Source: Streptomyces hawaiiensis (GTDB lineage Bacteria; Actinomycetota; Actinomycetes; Streptomycetales; Streptomycetaceae). From it: DNA of 64,000 bases. Positions within the stretch are counted from its first letter, which is position 1. Each line of letters begins with the position of its first letter. Below are positions 20,742 to 28,734 of the stretch, piece after piece. A program made the position numbers and the translations under genes. Location: contig NZ_CP021978.1 in the NCBI RefSeq assembly GCF_004803895.1, positions 7,006,001 through 7,070,000 of the forward strand, written 5' to 3'. The notes under the pieces are model-generated. The model made no database searches, was not told the origin of the DNA, and saw only the letters and a program-made list of their open reading frames with translations.

Positions 20742-21623
20742 AAGCCGCTTCTCGAACCAGTGGTGTGCATAAGGCTCGTCGTTGAAGGCGGGAACCTCGG
20801 TGTAGCCGGTGGCGCGGTACAGGCGGGTGGCCGCCTTCAGGGCTCGGTTGGTGTCGAGCCGCACCCGGTCGCTGCCGTGCCGGGCGGCGCGTGCCTCCAG
20901 TTCGGACAGCAGGCGTCGGGCCAGGCCGAGTCCCCTGGTCCCGGGGGAGACCCACAACCGCTTGATCTCCGCGGGGGCCCCGGCCGGCAGCTTGAGCCCG
21001 GCGCAGCCCACCGGTTCGCCGTGCAAGCGGGCGACGAGGAACAGCCCGCGCGGCGCGCGCAGCCCGCCCGGGTCGGGCAACAGGCTGTTGCCGGGGTCGA
21101 AACCGCCGTCGAAGAGCTCGCGCAGCTCGGCGGCGTAGGACCGCAGGCAGTGCGCGGCGTCCGGGTGATCGGGGTCGAGTTCTTCCAGGGAGACCATCGA
21201 GGCGGTCAGCAGCCGCTCGACCTCGGCCATGGCGGAGGTCAGCCGCTCCCGCTGCCGGGCGTCGAGCGGGTCGAGGAGCGAGGCGGCCAGTGCGTCGCTG
21301 CGGTCGTCGAGGAAGGCCCGCTCGCGCTGCCCGGCCTCGCTCAGCCGCACAGTGCGTACCCGCCGGTCGCGGGGGTGGGGCTCGACGGCCACGAGACCGT
21401 CGCGTTCGAGTGCCCGCAGCAGCCGGCTCACATACCCGGAGTCGAGACCGAGCCGCTCCCGTACGCCGCGCACGTCGTGCGTGCCGCCGTCGCCGATCTG
21501 CCAGAGCAGCCGGGCCTGGCCGTAGGGGCGCGCCCCGCCCAGATAGTGGTCGTTCAGCACCCCCACCCGCTCGGCGACCGTCCGGTTGAAGCGCCGTACC
21601 TGCTCTACCTGCTTCCTCGTCAT
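20739..21623 (-). CDS. MarR regulator - GNAT acetyltransferase fusion
   Basis: A 294-aa two-domain protein. Residues about 1-145 are a MarR winged helix (LLWQIGDGGTHDVRGVRERL, DSGYVSRLLRALERDGLV, then the wing EPHPRDRRVRTVRLSEAG). Residues about 150-294 are a GNAT domain with the acetyl-CoA loop VSPGTRGLGLARRLL and ATRLYRATGYTEVPAF. Such fusions are common in Streptomyces; the substrate is unknown. A CTGAC-N4-GTCAG palindrome sits four bases upstream of its ATG, suggesting autorepression. Its stop abuts the TnpB relic. Confidence 0.88.
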   Translation of the reverse strand: MTRKQVEQVRRFNRTVAERVGVLNDHYLGGARPYGQARLLWQIGDGGTHDVRGVRERLGLDSGYVSRLLRALERDGLVAVEPHPRDRRVRTVRLSEAGQRERAFLDDRSDALAASLLDPLDARQRERLTSAMAEVERLLTASMVSLEELDPDHPDAAHCLRSYAAELRELFDGGFDPGNSLLPDPGGLRAPRGLFLVARLHGEPVGCAGLKLPAGAPAEIKRLWVSPGTRGLGLARRLLSELEARAARHGSDRVRLDTNRALKAATRLYRATGYTEVPAFNDEPYAHHWFEKRL

Positions 21624-21626
21624 TGT

Positions 21627-21640
21627 CTGACCTTAGTCAG
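21627..21640. promoter_or_regulatory. Putative MarR-type operator
   Basis: CTGAC-CTTA-GTCAG lies immediately upstream of the MarR-GNAT start codon (21623), covering its ribosome-binding area. On the coding strand it reads CTGACTAAGGTCAG, the usual symmetry of MarR-family sites. Autorepression is inferred. Confidence 0.5.
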
Positions 21641-21667
21641 GTAATGGCGGGGGAGTAAAGACAGGTC

Positions 21668-22270
21668 TCACTTCCCCCGGGGCTCGAACTCGGTCTCCTT
21701 CGCCGTGGTGATCCGGGCACCCATGTTGCGTTCCATCATCTCCAGGGCGGCGGACGCCAGGTGGGGATGGATGGAGGCGACGGCGTCCTTCGGCACCGTC
21801 ACCTCCAGATGGCGGATGTGCGCGTCCAGCGCGGAGTAGAGGACGCACTGCTCGGTGACCTGGCCGGTCAGCACCACGTGCCCGACGCCCAGGCTCCACA
21901 GGAGGTAGGACAGGGGCGTCTCGAAGAAGACCGAATGGCGCGCCTTCATGACGAAGAGCGACCGGTCGTCGGGCCGGATGGGCTCGATCAGGTGGGCGTT
22001 CGGCTGGGACAGGGCCGCGTCCAGCAGCTCTCCGTGGTGCGAGCGCCACAGCCCGAAGTTGTCGTTCACGTAGATCACGGGAACGTCCGCCTCGCGGGCC
22101 CGGCCGAGCAGCTCGGTCAGGACCGGCACGATCCCCTCGACGGACGGCACGAGGAGCTCGGCGTCCTCGTGGTCGTACGTATTGATCATGTCGATCACGA
22201 TCAGAGCCGCCCGCGCCGGGTCCGCGCCTCGTTCCATGCCCTCCACCGCCCGTCCGGTGCTGTCACTCAT
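21668..22270 (-). CDS. Isochorismatase-family cysteine hydrolase
   Basis: A 200-aa isochorismatase-fold enzyme. The catalytic triad is readable: Asp27 (VIDMINTY), Lys109 (FVMKARHSVFF) and Cys142 (TGQVTEQCVLYSALDA). The family covers nicotinamidases, N-carbamoyl amide hydrolases and similar amide-cleaving enzymes; the substrate cannot be named from sequence. The gene follows MarR-GNAT on the same strand after about 45 bp, so the two may form an operon or simply lie in series. Confidence 0.87.
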   Translation of the reverse strand: MSDSTGRAVEGMERGADPARAALIVIDMINTYDHEDAELLVPSVEGIVPVLTELLGRAREADVPVIYVNDNFGLWRSHHGELLDAALSQPNAHLIEPIRPDDRSLFVMKARHSVFFETPLSYLLWSLGVGHVVLTGQVTEQCVLYSALDAHIRHLEVTVPKDAVASIHPHLASAALEMMERNMGARITTAKETEFEPRGK

Positions 22271-22422
22271 GGGGTGCGGTGAGATGCGGCGGGGGTGGAC
22301 GTCGGAGCATCGGATCTCCCGAGTGGTGCGGGTGGTGCGGGTTCCGGGAATGTACTGCTGAGTACCCGGGGGGCCGCGGGCCTAACGACCCGCTCGGGTT
22401 TCGGATCCGCGTGGAGCCGCGC

Positions 22423-22887
22423 TCAGGCCGCCTGCGGGCTGCCGGCGTGCGCAGGTGCGCCGAGAGCCTGCTCCAGTGCGGCGATGTCCGGGACGTCCTT
22501 CGGCCGTCGGAGCCGGCGCTTGTACGCGAGCACGTGCCGGAGCTGGACGAAGCGGATTCCGGCGACCACGTCGGCTGCGTCGATCAGGTCATCCGTTGAG
22601 ACATCCTGGGGGAACCAGACGTTGAACACTTCTACTCTGCCGCCCCAAAAGGCAGCCACAGGGTCTCCACCGATTGTGGAGACACCGAGGGCACCGTCCT
22701 TGCAGGCCTTCTGCCAGGCAGGCCCTCGGGCGACGATATCGAGGTCCCCGAGCGACATCTTGAGTCCATGCGCCAGCATGGGGCCGCTCCCGAAAACCGC
22801 GCAGTGATCCGGGTCGAGTTCCAGTGACAGAAAACGCTGCACCAACGGATGTGCCCGCATGTGCATCTGCTCGGCTGCGTTGCTCAT
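22423..22887 (-). CDS. Nucleotidyltransferase-fold protein
   Basis: A 154-aa protein. CAVFGSGPMLAHGLKMSLGD followed by LDIVARG has the GS...DxD arrangement of minimal nucleotidyltransferases such as those in AbiEii/MNT modules. The C-terminal VLAYKRRLRRPKDVPDIAAL matches the closing helix of that fold. The ATG at 22887 follows GGGGAAA. No HEPN or AbiEi partner is adjacent, and the IS element inserted about 220 bp upstream may have removed one. A nucleotide-transfer or toxin role is inferred only. Confidence 0.62.
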   Translation of the reverse strand: MSNAAEQMHMRAHPLVQRFLSLELDPDHCAVFGSGPMLAHGLKMSLGDLDIVARGPAWQKACKDGALGVSTIGGDPVAAFWGGRVEVFNVWFPQDVSTDDLIDAADVVAGIRFVQLRHVLAYKRRLRRPKDVPDIAALEQALGAPAHAGSPQAA

Positions 22888-23112
22888 CGGATTTCCCCGC
22901 CTCTTGCCTCTGGGCGCCATTCGTCGGGCGTATTCGGATCGGGTCGCCCAGAACGACCTTGTCGTGCTGACCTGCGGTGGGATATCCGAGCGACTACTCA
23001 AGCCCGATGAGGCCGGGTACTCAGGGGCACTCCTGCACCGTGGCCGCGACCGCGGTTCGGTACCTGTGCACTTGTCCTCCGAGGCGGCCGACCCGCGCCT
23101 TATGATGCCTAG

Positions 23113-23134
23113 TACTCCAGCCGTAGATCGTGAC
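23113..23134 (+). repeat. Left terminal inverted repeat of the IS701-type element
   Basis: TACTCCAGCCGTAGATCGTG, then AC; pairs with the right end at 25149-25171 with about two mismatches. CTAG precedes it. Confidence 0.8.
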
Positions 23135-23235
23135 TTGGCGCAAGGTGACGCCGGTCTGTGGGGCTCGGTCTGACGGCGGTGGCGGGATACCGAAGTCCGG
23201 GCTCGTGCCCCTGCGAGATCTGGCAAGATCCGCTT

Positions 23236-23772
23236 GTGAGCCAATCCATGGTGACTTTGCGCAAGCTCGCGCTCAACGACTGGCAAGCAGTGCACTCCTG
23301 GGCCAGCCTTGAGGAGGCTTGTCGCTACCAGCCTTGGGGGCCGAACACCGAGGACCAGACGCGCGCGTTCGTGCAAGCCGCCGTCGAAGCCTGGTCGCAC
23401 GCCCATCAGCAGAGGTTCGTCTACATTGCTCGCTTCGAGAACGAACTCGTCGGCATGGGTGAGCTGCACATTCGTAGCCGTCGCCATCGGCAGGGTGAAA
23501 TCGCCTACATCGTGCACCCGAGGGCCTGGGGGCGTGGCGTGGGCACGGCGATCGGACAAGAGCTTCTGTCGCGCGGGTTCGGGGAATTGGGACTCCACCG
23601 GATCTACGCGACCTGTGACCCCCGCAATCTCGCGTCGTCTCGGTTGCTGGGCAAGCTCGGCATGACGTACGAGGGGCGGCATCGGCACACTGCGTTGATC
23701 CGGGACGGCTGGCGGGACTCCGAGATGTTCAGCATCCTCGAAGCGGAATGGCCGGCGGGGACTCGACGATAG
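23236..23772 (+). CDS. GNAT acetyltransferase carried inside the IS element
   Basis: A 178-aa RimJ/RimL-type acetyltransferase: VTLRKLALNDWQAVHSW at the start, the EIAYIVHPRAWGRGVGTAIG acetyl-CoA loop, and ATCDPRNLASSRLLGKLGM. RimJ/L-like GNATs modify protein N-termini, aminoglycosides or small amines; the substrate is unknown. The GTG at 23236 is preferred, with an ATG four codons later as alternative; CAAGAT 7-8 bases upstream could serve a leaderless start. The gene lies between the outer left terminal repeat and an internal end-like copy, so it appears to be transposon cargo. Confidence 0.8.
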   Translation: MSQSMVTLRKLALNDWQAVHSWASLEEACRYQPWGPNTEDQTRAFVQAAVEAWSHAHQQRFVYIARFENELVGMGELHIRSRRHRQGEIAYIVHPRAWGRGVGTAIGQELLSRGFGELGLHRIYATCDPRNLASSRLLGKLGMTYEGRHRHTALIRDGWRDSEMFSILEAEWPAGTRR

Positions 23773-23784
23773 ATTGTGATCTTG
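23760..23784 (+). repeat. Internal, degenerate copy of the IS end
   Basis: ACTCGACGATAGATTGTGAT, then C, resembles TACTCCAGCCGTAGATCGTG with one gap and several changes. It overlaps the last codons and stop of the GNAT gene and lies about 50 bp before the transposase start, where a minimal IS701 left end would be. Confidence 0.5.
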
Positions 23785-23836
23785 CTGGTGGGGGGCCTGT
23801 TCGGGCAAGGGTGCGGCCACTGTTGATCATCGGTGT

Positions 23837-25147
23837 GTGAAGACAAACGATCATGCGGTGGCCGTAGGGCACAGCGTAGACCCTGCCCGCTGGCAGGAGG
23901 CATTCGAGGACCTGATGGACCGGATATCGGGACGGTTCGCACGGGTCGAACCCCGGCGTCATGTCCGGCAGTTGGCGCTCGGGCTGCTGTCGGACCTGCC
24001 GCGCAAGAACTGCTGGACCATCGCCGAGTGGGCCGGAGAGACCACCCCGGACGGCATGCAGCACTTGCTGGGCCGTGCAACTGGGACGCCGACCAGGTAC
24101 GCGACGACGTGCGCGAGTACGTGGTGGAGCATCTACGCGACGACCAGGCGGTGCTGGTGGTCGACGAGACCGGGGACGTGAAGAAGGGCACGCGCACGGT
24201 CGGCGTCCAGCGGCAATACACCGGTACCGCGGGCAGGATTGAGAATTCGCAGGTCGCGGTCTACCTGGTCTACGCCGGTCGGCGCGGGCATGCGGCGGTG
24301 GCCCGGGAACTGTACATCCCGCGCTCCTGGACGGCCGACCCCGATCGCTGCCGGGCCGCCGGGCTGGGCGAGGAAGCCGGGTTCGCGACCAAACCGGAGC
24401 TGGCCACCCGCATGATCACCCGGTTCCTTGAGGCCGGCCACCACGCGTCGTGGGTCGCGGGGGACGAGGTCTACGGCGGCAACCCGACACTGCGTGCCGC
24501 GCTGGAGGCGCGGCACCGGCTACGTGCTGGCCGTGGCCTGCTCCCATGAAGTCACCACCGGAGCCGGGAAGTTCCGCGCGGACACCCTCGTCAAGAAGCT
24601 GCCCAAGCGAGCCTGGCAGAAGCTGTCCGCAGGAGCGGGGGCGAAGGGGCACCGCTTCTACGACTGGGCCGCCATCGACCTGCCCGACCCCGCCACAGGC
24701 AGCCGCCAGCTGCTGATCCGCCGCAATCGCACCACCGGCGAACTCGCCTACTACCGCTGCTACTCACCCGCGCCAGTGCCGCTGGCCACGCTGGTACGAG
24801 TCGCTGGATCAAGATGGCGAGTGGAAGAGACGTTCCAGTCCGGCAAGGGTCTGGCCGGACTGGACGAGCACCAGGTCCGCCGCTACGCGTCCTGGTCCCG
24901 CTGGGTCACCCTCGCCATGCTCGCCCACGCCTTCCTCGCAGTCGTGCGCGCCGACGAACACGCCCGCCACCCCGCACCAGACGCCCTCATACCGCTCACC
25001 TGCAACGAAATCCAGCGACTGTTCATCACTGTCGTCATCCGACCCGTCCACGACACAGCCCACCGGCTCAGCTGGTCCCACTGGCGACGCCGCCACCAGG
25101 CCCGATCTCAGGCCAGCCACTACCGACGACAAGCCGCGCAGGCATGA
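23837..25147 (+). pseudogene. IS701-family DDE transposase, two frameshifts
   Basis: The three frames join into one transposase of about 435 residues. Frame one runs from MKTNDHAVAVGHSVDPARWQ to MQHLLGRA. A base appears to be missing near 24079 (GTGCAACTGG), after which WDADQVRDDVREYVVEHL and VLVVDETGDVKKG (first catalytic Asp) are read in frame two. WVAGDEVYGGN carries the second Asp. Near 24508-24512 two bases appear lost in GAGGCGCGGC, and GTGYVLAVACSH onward, with RWRVEETFQSGKG (catalytic Glu), is in frame three. All DDE residues survive, so inactivation is recent, or the shifts are assembly errors. Confidence 0.85.
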
Positions 25148-25148
25148 A

Positions 25149-25171
25149 GATCACGAACTACGGCTGGAGTA
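25149..25171 (-). repeat. Right terminal inverted repeat of the IS701-type element
   Basis: The reverse complement begins TACTCCAGCCGTAGTTCGTG, matching the left end at 23113. CTAG follows directly on the plus strand. Confidence 0.8.
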
Positions 25172-25223
25172 CTAGGGGGGCCGTGAGTCATCCGGTCCGC
25201 GTATCGGGAGTCTTCTCGGAGTC

Positions 25224-25616
25224 ATGGGGGGCAACGTGGAGGACTGGGGACCACTCGTTCCCGCAGTCGCGCAAGTGTGGCCGAAGGCAGCGGAGTTGGT
25301 GCACGGGGCCGACCTCGAACGCCTGGAGTCACATGTTCTGACGGCGTTGCGGGCGCTGGACACCGCACAGCACGTCTCCGCGGCCGGCGGCACGGAGGAG
25401 ACGTCGACGCCCGAGACGTATGAGGCGATCGACTCGGCGGCGCGCGAAGTGGCCCGGGCATTCGAAGCCCACGCTCCGCTCGGAGCCGTGCTGGCAGCCG
25501 AGTTCGACGCTCTGGCGGCCCGCCGGGAACGGTTCGGCCCCGCCGCCCCGCCGCCGCACTGGGTGCCGTCCGCCAGCCAGGTCGTCCTCGTCGTGGACCC
25601 CGAGGACGGCGGCTGA
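25224..25616 (+). CDS. Small helical protein preceding the caspase gene
   Basis: A 130-aa acidic, alanine- and leucine-rich protein (VWPKAAELVHGADLERLESH; YEAIDSAAREVARAFEAHAP), probably all helical, ending VPSASQVVLVVDPEDGG. I do not recognise the family. Small helical proteins often precede caspase-family genes in actinobacterial conflict loci (CATRA-type systems are one described case), and this gene occupies that place, but homology is not shown. It starts only 50 bp after the IS701 element, which may have replaced its promoter. Confidence 0.55.
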   Translation: MGGNVEDWGPLVPAVAQVWPKAAELVHGADLERLESHVLTALRALDTAQHVSAAGGTEETSTPETYEAIDSAAREVARAFEAHAPLGAVLAAEFDALAARRERFGPAAPPPHWVPSASQVVLVVDPEDGG

Positions 25617-25702
25617 CCGGAGTTCCCTTTCGGCATTGGTGATGCAGCGGGAGGAATCGAGTCGGTACCGTCGTCCCTCCCGCCACCCGCCCGACCCTCC
25701 GG

Positions 25703-27514
25703 GTGACGAAGCCGGGTGACAGCGTCGTGGTGTTCTACGCCGGCCACGGCAGCCGCTCCACCACCGCGACTCCCGGGATACCCGGTGAGTTGCGGTTCAT
25801 CCTGCCGACGGACGTGGCTCGGACGGACGCGGACGACTTCCGCGGAATCCTCGCGGAGGAACTGAGCAGCCTGCAATGGCGCCTGACGCTGCGCACACCC
25901 GACGTGACCACCGTTCTGGACTGTTGCTTCAGCGCCCGGATGGCGCGCGAGGCGGTGCGCGACGGGATGCGGGTCCGCGGGTGGGACGCAAAGTGGCCGA
26001 AGGCCGCTGTGGCCCGCCGCTGGGACAGCGCGCGGGCGGAGTTCCGGCGGCTGCGCGACGAGCACCCCCATGCGGACTGGTTCGACGCCAACCCGCACAC
26101 CGTACGACTCGTCGCGCGCGGCTCGCACCAGCGCGCCCACGAGGACTACTCGTTCGACTTCGGCGGGCCGCACGGCCTGTTCACCGCCGCACTGATCGCG
26201 GCGCTGCGGGCGGACCCGCACACGACCTGGCAGGCCGTCATGGACCGTGTCCGTCACGAGGTCCTCGCCATGGCCCCGCTCCAGCGGCCCGAGGCGGAAG
26301 GGCCCGTCGACCGGATCCCCTTCACGCTCGACGTGCGCCGTACGGAGCGGCCCCACCCGGTACGAACGGACCTCGGCACCGGCCAGGCGTGGCTCGACGG
26401 TGCACGGCTCCACGGGATCAGGGCCGGGGACCAGTTCCTGCTCTCTCGCGCGGGAAGCGCTCCCGAAGAGTCGGTCGCGCCGGTCGTGCGGGTCACCCAT
26501 CTGGTCGGGGACGCAGCCCTGCTGGACCCGGTCGACGGCCGGCCGGTACCGGACGGTTCCATGGCCCACCCGTGGCGAAGTGCGGGCCGTGATCTCGACG
26601 TGCGGGTCACCGCGGTCGACGGGATCCCCACGGAACCGGTCGTCGCCGGTCTCGCAGAGCTGCCCGGCATCGGCGTGCGGTCCGACGCCGCCGAGCACCC
26701 GACCGACATCGCCACCGTGGCACTCGCCGGCCCCACGTACATGCTGTACGACTCGACGGGCCTGCCGCTCTACCGGACCCGCCGCGCCCTGGATCCCGGC
26801 GATCTCGCCGAACTCCGCGGCCACGTCCGCGATCTCGCTGCTTCGCTGCGGTTGCGGAGCCTGGGCGACGGTGTCGACGAACTGTCGGCACCGGTCGACT
26901 TCGCGGTGTCCGCCGAGGCCGGCCGCGTCACGGACGGCGCCGTGCTGCACCTGACCGACCGATTGCGCGTGAGCGTCGCGCATGCCGGTACCGGCGGGGA
27001 CACTCTCTATGCCAACGTCCTCGACGTGGGTGTCGCGGGCCGCATCACCGTCCTGAACCAGGCGGAACCCGCCGGGATCACGCTCGACCCGGCAGAACGA
27101 CGCGCGCTGGGCGAGGAGCCCGGAGGCCACGATCCCGGTATGCCCTTCCTGTGGCCGGCGGGTGTGCCCGTCGAGTCCGCGCGCCACGAGACGCTCATCG
27201 CGGTCTTCTCCGACGTCCCGCAGGACCTGCGGGGGCTCACCCGCGCAGGAGTCGGTGTCCGCGGCGGTTCACCGGTGTCCGAGGCACTCGCCCGCCTCGT
27301 CCGGACCGGAACCCGCGAGATCGGCGGACGGCTCGGCTCCGTCCGGTACGCGATCCGCCGGGTCACCTTTCTGCTGTGCCCGTGCGGCCCGGCCTGTTCC
27401 CGTACTGCGGAGTCCTGGCGTTCCCCGACGGGAGCGGTCGTCGGGCGGGGGAGGGCCGCGGTAGCCCGCAGTCGCGGACAGAACCTGTCCGCAAGCCCCG
27501 CTACCGTGCCTCAC
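25703..27514 (+). CDS. Caspase-family (C14) peptidase, 5'-truncated and without its own stop
   Basis: From the GTG the product begins at the catalytic core. His15 lies in VVVFYAGHGS and Cys74/75 in VTTVLDCCFSARM, with GPHGLFTAALIAAL as the closing helix. Residues from about 220 on form beta-rich repeats, and the C-terminal part (LYANVLDVGVAGRITVLNQ and PFLWPAGVPVE) resembles DUF4384 found on bacterial caspases. The first strand and helix of a normal p20 domain are absent. The frame stays open only back to a stop at 25640, where ATRPTL may be a scrap of the missing part. No stop occurs at the far end; the frame runs into the next gene. A decaying or rearranged gene is likely. Confidence 0.55.
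27474..27492. promoter_or_regulatory. Perfect palindromic operator upstream of the AlkZ-like gene
   Basis: GCGGACAG-AAC-CTGTCCGC, eight-base perfect arms around three bases. It covers the expected -35 region of the promoter whose -10 box is TACCGT at 27502-27507. It is not the actinobacterial LexA box (GAAC-N4-GTTC). The binding protein is unknown. Confidence 0.65.
27502..27507 (+). promoter_or_regulatory. -10 box of a putative leaderless transcript
   Basis: TACCGT ends seven bases before the ATG at 27515, with no ribosome-binding sequence between. This supports an independent gene starting there, although the frame is open from the caspase gene. Confidence 0.5.
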
Positions 27515-28630
27515 ATGACGAACACCAAGCGGAGCGTCACCGGCACGGCACCCCTGCTCGGCACGCGTGCGCTCAACCGCGCGACCCTCGACCGGCAGCT
27601 GCTCCTGCGCCCCGCCCGGCTGTCCGTCGCGGCGGCGGTCGAGCACCTGCTCGGACTCCAGGCGCAGAACGTCAAACCTCCGTACTACGCGCTCGCCGCC
27701 CGCCTGGACGGGTTCACCCCCGAGGCGCTGTCCCGGCTGATGGCGGACCGCGAGGCCGTGCGGATCGTCACGATGCGCTCCACCATCCACACCCACACCG
27801 CGGACGACTGCCTCACCCTGCGGCCGCTGGTGCAGCCCGCCCGGGACCGGGAACTGGTCACCTTCCGCAAGGGACTCGCCGGCGTCGACCTGGACCGGCT
27901 CACCGTGCTCGCCCGCGACCTCGTCGAGACCGAGCCCCGCACCATGAGGCAACTGCGCGAAGCCCTGCTCCAGGAGTGGCCCGACGCCGATCCGCAGGCC
28001 CTGGCCGTGGCGGCCCGCTGCCGTCTCCCGCTCGTGCAGGTGACGCCGCGCGGTCTGTGGGGGCGGAGCGGGCAGGTCAGTCTCACGACCGCCGAGCACT
28101 GGCTCGGCCGGTCCGCGGAACCGGCCCCCACGCCCGACGCGGTCGTCCTGCGCTACCTCGCCGCCTTCGGCCCGGCCTCCGTGCGGGACATGCAGGCCTG
28201 GGCCGGAATGACCCGCCTGCGCGAGGCCTTCGAACGCCTCCGCCCGCAGCTCGTGACCTTCCGGGACGTGAACGGCGTCGAACTCTTCGACCTGCCGGAC
28301 GCCCCCCGCCCCGACCCGGACACCCCGGCGCCGCCGCGCTTCCTCCCCGAGTTCGACAACCTGCTGCTCTCGCACGCCGACCGCACCCGCGTCGTCCCGC
28401 CCGAGCACCGGGGCCGTTCCTGGAAAGGGAACCTGGCCTACCGCACGCTCCTCGTCGACGGCTTCCTCGCGGGGCTGTGGCGACTGGAGGAGGACGCGCT
28501 CGTGATCGAGCCCTTCGACCGGCTCACCCGGAGCGAGAGGGACGACGTCACCGCCGAGGGCGAGCGGATGCTGCGCGTCATGCACCCGCAGTCGTCGTAC
28601 GACATCGGGTTCGGTGCCGTACGGACCTAG
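27515..28630 (+). CDS. AlkZ-like DNA glycosylase (winged-helix PF06224 family)
   Basis: A 371-aa member of the AlkZ/YcaQ winged-helix family, which excises bulky alkyl adducts and unhooks interstrand cross-links. The catalytic QxQ motif of the AlkZ branch is present as Gln49-Ala-Gln51 in HLLGLQAQNVKPPYYALAAR. Further family marks are VRIVTMRSTIHTHTADDCL, LLVDGFLAGLWRL and LPEFDNLLLSHADRTR. The start at 27515 is supported by a -10 box and palindromic operator just upstream and by family length, even though the caspase frame reads into it without a stop. A terminator hairpin follows the gene. Lesion specificity cannot be read from sequence. Confidence 0.85.
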   Translation: MTNTKRSVTGTAPLLGTRALNRATLDRQLLLRPARLSVAAAVEHLLGLQAQNVKPPYYALAARLDGFTPEALSRLMADREAVRIVTMRSTIHTHTADDCLTLRPLVQPARDRELVTFRKGLAGVDLDRLTVLARDLVETEPRTMRQLREALLQEWPDADPQALAVAARCRLPLVQVTPRGLWGRSGQVSLTTAEHWLGRSAEPAPTPDAVVLRYLAAFGPASVRDMQAWAGMTRLREAFERLRPQLVTFRDVNGVELFDLPDAPRPDPDTPAPPRFLPEFDNLLLSHADRTRVVPPEHRGRSWKGNLAYRTLLVDGFLAGLWRLEEDALVIEPFDRLTRSERDDVTAEGERMLRVMHPQSSYDIGFGAVRT

Positions 28631-28653
28631 AACGCAGCCTCACGGCATGGAGA

Positions 28654-28694
28654 GGGGGCGTTGCGGGCCGCTCGTGGAGGCCCGCAACGCCCCC
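28654..28694. terminator. Bidirectional terminator hairpin
   Basis: GGGGGCGTTGCGGGCC pairs perfectly with GGCCCGCAACGCCCCC (16 bp) around nine bases, between the convergent AlkZ-like and protease genes. Confidence 0.85.
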
Positions 28695-28734
28695 TGGTCT
28701 TTCACCTGAGGGTTACTCAGGAGTTAGTGCCCGA

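Larger units (their letters stand above)
23113..25171 (+). mobile_element. IS701-family element with GNAT passenger gene
   Basis: The outer ends match as inverted repeats. The left end reads CCTAGTACTCCAGCCGTAG then ATCGTGAC (from 23108). The reverse complement of the right end reads CCTAGTACTCCAGCCGTAG then TTCGTGATC (from 25176), a match at nearly every position for about 26 bases. CTAG flanks both sides, the 4-bp target duplication expected for IS701 elements, though CTAG is itself palindromic. The interior holds a GNAT gene and a DDE transposase broken by two frameshifts. A third, weaker end-like copy near 23761 separates the two genes. Confidence 0.8.

Noticed and set aside
23837..25147. 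Programmed frameshifting in the IS701 transposase
   Set aside because: Two separate shifts with no slippery heptamer at either site, and IS701 transposases are normally encoded in one frame; simple deletions explain it.
25224..25616. Assigning the 130-aa protein to a named CATRA-associated family
   Set aside because: Position and helical composition are suggestive but I cannot align it to the family from memory, so it stays unnamed.
27474..27492. LexA (SOS) box upstream of the AlkZ-like gene
   Set aside because: The actinobacterial box is GAAC-N4-GTTC; this palindrome is GCGGACAG-N3-CTGTCCGC.
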